Below the pieces are notes generated by a model. That model made no database searches and was not told the DNA's origin. It worked only from the letters and a program-made list of their open reading frames with translations. From Fusobacteriaceae bacterium (GTDB taxonomy: Bacteria; Fusobacteriota; Fusobacteriia; Fusobacteriales; Fusobacteriaceae), in contig DAOUPY010000029.1 of assembly GCA_030625925.1 (NCBI GenBank), positions 1 to 9,807 of the forward strand: a DNA stretch of 9,807 nt. The letters are read 5' to 3'. The stretch's first letter is position 1; every line of letters starts with the position of its first letter. This document shows, piece by piece, positions 7,086 to 9,807 of the stretch. A program made the position numbers and the translations under genes.

Positions 7086-7114
7086 TCACTCTAAATCGAC
7101 AAAAGATAGAGTGA
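7086..7114. promoter_or_regulatory. Inverted repeat directly upstream of the yebC promoter
   Basis: TCACTCTA (7086-7093) and TAGAGTGA (7107-7114) are perfect 8-base arms separated by 13 bases. The dyad ends two bases before the -35 hexamer. Arm centres are 21 bases apart, two helical turns, which suits a dimeric protein binding one face of the DNA. Activator or repressor site is inference. Confidence 0.4.
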
Positions 7115-7116
7115 AT

Positions 7117-7145
7117 TTGATAACTTATTCTAAATATGATAAAAT
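7117..7145 (+). promoter_or_regulatory. Sigma70/SigA-type promoter of yebC
   Basis: TTGATA (7117-7122) and TAAAAT (7140-7145) are spaced by exactly 17 bases, and the -10 carries a TGn extension (TGA at 7137-7139). This is the best promoter match in the window. It lies 44 bases before the yebC start codon. Confidence 0.75.
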
Positions 7146-7188
7146 TATTAGGTTATATACAAGAAACTAATAATCGGAGGTAATTGTG

Positions 7189-7941
7189 ATGGCAGGGCAT
7201 AGTAAATGGTCTAATATTAAGCATAGAAAAGGAGCTCAAGATAAGAGGAGAGCTCAATTATTTACAAAATTAGCAAAAGAGGTAACAATAGCAGCAAAAG
7301 AAGGTGGAAAAGATATAAACTTTAACCCTAGATTAAGATTAGCACTAGAGAAGGCAAAGAAACAGAGTATGCCAAAGGATAATATAGATAGAGCAATAAA
7401 AAAAGGTACTGGTGAATTAGCTGGTGTAGATTATATAGAGATAAGATATGAGGGGTATGGTCCAGGCGGGACTGCATTTATCGTAGAAGTGGTTACTGAG
7501 AATAAAAATAGATCTGCATCATCTGTAAGATCAAACTTTGCTAAAAATGGTGGGAATATGGGATCTGACGGTGCAGTAGCATGGATGTTCAATAAAAAAG
7601 GTCAAATCATATTAAATTCTGAAGGGTTAGATGCTGATGAATTTATGATGGAAGCACTAGAAATGGGAGCAGAGGATCTGATTGTAGAAGGGGATACGTT
7701 TGAAATTTTAACTGACCACACTGAATTACAAACTGTAGTAGGAGCTTTGACAGAAGCTGGATATAAGTATGAAGAAGCAGAAATAGTAATGCTTCCTGAA
7801 AATATGGTGAAAGTCGAAGACGAAGAAATGGCTGAAAAAGTTATGAAATTATATGAAGCATTGGAAGATAATGAAGATGTAAATGATGTTTACGCTAACT
7901 TTGATATCTCTGATGAATTGATGGAAAAAATAATGGGATAA
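7189..7941 (+). CDS. yebC: YebC/PmpR/TACO1-family protein
   Basis: A 250-residue cytoplasmic protein with the invariant YebC start MAGHSKWSNIKHRKGAQDKRR. Further family blocks are TKLAKEVTIAAKEGG, NPRLRLALEKAKKQSMPKDNIDRAIKKGTG, EGYGPGGTAFIVE and NRSASSVRSNFAKNGGNMGSDGAVAWMF. The full three-domain length (about 240-250) is present, with the acidic C-terminal region. Members have been described as DNA-binding regulators (PmpR) and, more recently, as translation factors related to mitochondrial TACO1 that assist ribosomes at difficult sequences such as polyproline. Which applies here is not visible. The GTG at 7186 is in frame, but the ATG at 7189 has an 8-base spacer from CGGAGG (7175-7180) and gives the conserved N-terminus. 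Single-gene unit; in many bacteria yebC neighbours ruvC, which is absent here. Confidence 0.97.
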   Translation: MAGHSKWSNIKHRKGAQDKRRAQLFTKLAKEVTIAAKEGGKDINFNPRLRLALEKAKKQSMPKDNIDRAIKKGTGELAGVDYIEIRYEGYGPGGTAFIVEVVTENKNRSASSVRSNFAKNGGNMGSDGAVAWMFNKKGQIILNSEGLDADEFMMEALEMGAEDLIVEGDTFEILTDHTELQTVVGALTEAGYKYEEAEIVMLPENMVKVEDEEMAEKVMKLYEALEDNEDVNDVYANFDISDELMEKIMG

Positions 7942-7945
7942 AAAA

Positions 7946-7999
7946 GGTGAGATTTTTTTAATGATGGAGTATAACAGCTTTTTTATTTGAATCTCAACC
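7946..7999. other. Long-loop dyad after yebC
   Basis: GGTGAGATT (7946-7954) can pair with AATCTCAACC (7990-7999) with one bulged A, enclosing about 35 bases. On the - strand the stem is followed by six T, which would resemble a terminator with a very large loop, yet no - strand gene would feed it. On the + strand no T-run follows. Confidence 0.35.
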
Positions 8000-8011
8000 A
8001 CTAAATTAATT

Positions 8012-8047
8012 AAGCTTTTAGAATAAAAATTCTGGAAGCTTTTTTTT
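8012..8047 (+). terminator. Intrinsic terminator of yebC
   Basis: Arms 8012-8024 (AAGCTTTTAGAAT) and 8029-8041 (ATTCTGGAAGCTT) pair over 13 positions, two of them U-G wobbles, around an AAAA loop. Eight T (8040-8047) follow. This is a textbook Rho-independent terminator, 70 bases after the yebC stop codon. Confidence 0.92.
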
Positions 8048-8236
8048 ATCTAATTGCCAGTTATTTTAATACTTGATCTTTGTTATTTTGATTATATCTT
8101 ACTGATAAACCAAATTTTGTTCTTAGTTTTTTTTAATTATTTTTTAATTGTTTATTAGCTTTATACAAGGTTTTTTTGTTATAATAAAAATATTATATTT
8201 TATAAATCTATATACATAACAAGGAGGAATATTATT
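8048..8236 (+). promoter_or_regulatory. Leader/promoter region of the glutamate-synthase-like gene
   Basis: A very T-rich stretch without a gene. The best promoter is an extended -10, TGTTATAAT at 8177-8185, about 50 bases before the start codon, with no clear -35 at the expected distance. A weaker pair, TTGATC (8073-8078) and TATCTT (8095-8100) with a 16-base spacer, lies further upstream. AAGGAGG (8221-8227) is a strong ribosome site. I see no folded riboswitch-like structure. Confidence 0.5.
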
Positions 8237-9760
8237 ATGACTTATTCACCAAGTCTGTCATCGGCTTTTAATAATACCAAAAATAGGAGTGATAAACTTT
8301 CACCCCAGTCGGGCATGTGCTCTTTTTGTACGGAGGATTGTGTGGGGATCTGTGAACTTGGATTAGCAGCGATTCTCGGTGCACAAACAGTATATCCTAC
8401 AACTACGGGTGGGAATCAAGTGGCTTCCGAAAAAGATTATCCCATTGATTATTCTCATTTTAATATTAATGGTCATGTTTTTGGTGCTGTTGGTGCAAAT
8501 CCAACTTATGGCGAAGCAAATATTTTTAGTGTAAATCTAGAGAGAAAGTTTGGTAAATTTAACACTGTTAAAATGAAAATGCCAATAATCTTACCAGCAC
8601 TTATTAAATTAAATTGGAAAGACTATTTTGCAGGAGCAGCTATGGCTGGGGTCTGCTGTGTAATCGGGGAAGATGCGAGAAATAAGGATCCTGAATTAAA
8701 AATAAAAGGTGGAAGGGTTGTAGAATTTCCTGCTTTAAAAAATATGTTGGATACTTTTAGAAAATATGACCGTGGTTACGGACAAATTATTTTACAATGC
8801 AATGTAGAAGATGATTTGCTGGGTGTTCCTGAATATGCAATAAAAAATGAAAATGTAGAAGGGATAGAGTTTAAATTTGGGCAGTCAGCCAAAGGTACTC
8901 AACCGGTAAAAAGGTTAAAAAATATTGATGAGGCATTGAGAAAACATGAATCAGGAAATATTGTATATCCAAATCCAACTGACCCTGAAATCATAAAAGC
9001 TTATGAAGAAGGAGTATGTCCCAATTTTTATATCTACAGTAGATTACCCTTGTGGGATGAGGAGTACTTAATTTTCCGTATAGAAGAACTTAGAAATCTA
9101 GGTTTAAAGAATATTTACTTTAAAATGGCTGGATATGATTCCACTGATTTAGAAAGGGTAATTCGTTTGGGAAGTGTGGCTTCAGTTGATATGATTACTT
9201 TTGATGGTGCCGGGGGCGGGAGTGGATACAGTCCGTGTAAGATGATGAACGAATGGGGGCTTCCCACTGTAATAATGCAAAATGTAATTTCTAATATCAT
9301 TAAAAAATTAAAAAAAGAAGATCTCTGGATTCCGGCTATTACTATGACTGGAGGTTTTGCTTCTGAAGATCAGGTATTTAAAGCTTTATCTTATGGAGAT
9401 GGGGATGTTACAGCTATTGGAATTTGCCGGGCTACAATGGCGGCTGCAATGAGTGCTAAAAAAGTTGGTGAAATGATTAAAGAGGGGAATGTACCCAATC
9501 ATTTAAAACAATATGGTAATACCGTAGAAGAAATCTATGGAGATTTAGCAGATCTGCGTTCTATTTATGGTAAAGACGCAAACAATTTTCCACCAGGAGC
9601 TATTGGTGTATTTTCTTATTTAAATAAAATCGCTTTTGGTTTAAAGCATTTTGCAGCACTTAACAGGAAATTTGATATTAATTATTTAGATAGAACTGAT
9701 CTTATTCCTTTGACAAGAGAGGCTAATGAGTTGTTAAAAGGGGATTTATTTGGTGAGTAG
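8237..9760 (+). CDS. Stand-alone FMN-binding glutamate-synthase-like protein with N-terminal 4-Cys motif
   Basis: A 507-residue protein matching the FMN-binding domain of glutamate synthase (GltS/GltB type TIM barrel) without the amidotransferase and GXGXG domains that make GltB about 1500 residues. The block EFKFGQSAKGTQ (211-222) corresponds to the KxGQGAKPG region, and ITFDGAGGGSGYSP (320-333) to the DGxxGGTGAAP FMN-phosphate loop. IPAITMTGGFAS (365-376) is the late barrel strand. Near the N-terminus lie C28, C31, C35 and C39 (C-x2-C-x3-C-x3-C), which suggests a metal or Fe-S site. The C-x5-C-x4-C site of the 3Fe-4S cluster in canonical GltS is not seen; the aligned region reads IGICRATMAAAM with one cysteine (C397). 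It is likely a flavin oxidoreductase of amino- or hydroxy-acid metabolism; the substrate is unknown. The start has a strong AAGGAGG nine bases upstream. No partner subunit gene is adjacent in the window. Confidence 0.85.
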   Translation: MTYSPSLSSAFNNTKNRSDKLSPQSGMCSFCTEDCVGICELGLAAILGAQTVYPTTTGGNQVASEKDYPIDYSHFNINGHVFGAVGANPTYGEANIFSVNLERKFGKFNTVKMKMPIILPALIKLNWKDYFAGAAMAGVCCVIGEDARNKDPELKIKGGRVVEFPALKNMLDTFRKYDRGYGQIILQCNVEDDLLGVPEYAIKNENVEGIEFKFGQSAKGTQPVKRLKNIDEALRKHESGNIVYPNPTDPEIIKAYEEGVCPNFYIYSRLPLWDEEYLIFRIEELRNLGLKNIYFKMAGYDSTDLERVIRLGSVASVDMITFDGAGGGSGYSPCKMMNEWGLPTVIMQNVISNIIKKLKKEDLWIPAITMTGGFASEDQVFKALSYGDGDVTAIGICRATMAAAMSAKKVGEMIKEGNVPNHLKQYGNTVEEIYGDLADLRSIYGKDANNFPPGAIGVFSYLNKIAFGLKHFAALNRKFDINYLDRTDLIPLTREANELLKGDLFGE

Positions 9761-9782
9761 ATGTTAAAATTTAATAAAAAGA

Positions 9783-9807
9783 GGTTAGGAATTATTATTC
9801 CCTAACC
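9783..9807 (+). terminator. Terminator hairpin after the glutamate-synthase-like gene (cut by window end)
   Basis: GGTTAGGAAT (9783-9792) pairs with ATTCCCTAACC (9797-9807) with one bulged C and a TATT loop. The hairpin starts 22 bases after the stop codon and is preceded by an A-run, which predicts a T-run just beyond the window. The T-run itself is not visible. Confidence 0.7.

Larger units (their letters stand above)
6889..7188. other. Divergent intergenic region between MATE gene and yebC
   Basis: These 300 bases contain no credible gene. Besides the two promoters and two inverted repeats listed separately, the middle (about 7015-7065) is almost pure A and T, with runs of T and A. Such tracts often bend DNA or act as UP-like elements. 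I see no riboswitch or tRNA. Confidence 0.6.

Noticed and set aside
7961..7990. Nine-codon ORF after yebC as a real gene
   Set aside because: Only weak purine-rich sequence lies upstream, it is too short to judge, and nothing supports translation.

Overview
The window is AT-rich bacterial DNA with strong Shine-Dalgarno sites, short intergenic gaps and intrinsic terminators. It looks like ordinary chromosome from a low-GC anaerobe. A complete minD-minE pair behind the end of minC, a Der of about 437 residues, a UPF0313/YgiQ radical-SAM protein and a stand-alone glutamate-synthase-like FMN protein fit Fusobacteriota (Ilyobacter/Propionigenium/Psychrilyobacter-like) best. A Clostridia-like Firmicute cannot be excluded. 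The taxon is inferred from gene content and base composition, not from a database match.

Layout. (1) Positions 1-1409, + strand: 3' end of minC, then minD and minE, an operon for division-site placement. (2) Positions 1438-1479: a two-way terminator shared with the convergent der-ygiQ unit. (3) Positions 1478-4699, - strand: ygiQ-like radical SAM gene first, then der, separated by a 78-base gap that can fold into a long imperfect hairpin. (4) Positions 4700-4859: a divergent promoter region with small repeats and palindromes. (5) Positions 4860-5501, + strand: a YheO-type PAS plus helix-turn-helix regulator. (6) Positions 5521-5563: a 19-bp perfect two-way terminator hairpin. (7) Positions 5569-6882, - strand: a MATE-family efflux transporter with a 20-base inverted repeat over its likely promoter. 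(8) Positions 7189-7941, + strand: yebC, with a clear promoter and a dyad just upstream of it, followed by a strong terminator. (9) Positions 8237-9760, + strand: a stand-alone FMN-binding glutamate-synthase-like protein with an N-terminal four-cysteine motif, and the start of a terminator hairpin at the window edge.

The genes do not form one pathway. Min proteins, Der and YebC are housekeeping functions (division, ribosome assembly, translation or regulation). The PAS regulator, MATE pump and glutamate-synthase-like enzyme are accessory single-gene units. I found no mobile element, CRISPR array, tRNA or rRNA. I see no convincing undescribed multi-gene system. The most unusual items are the glutamate-synthase-like protein, whose cysteine layout differs from canonical GltB, and several unassigned operator-like inverted repeats.
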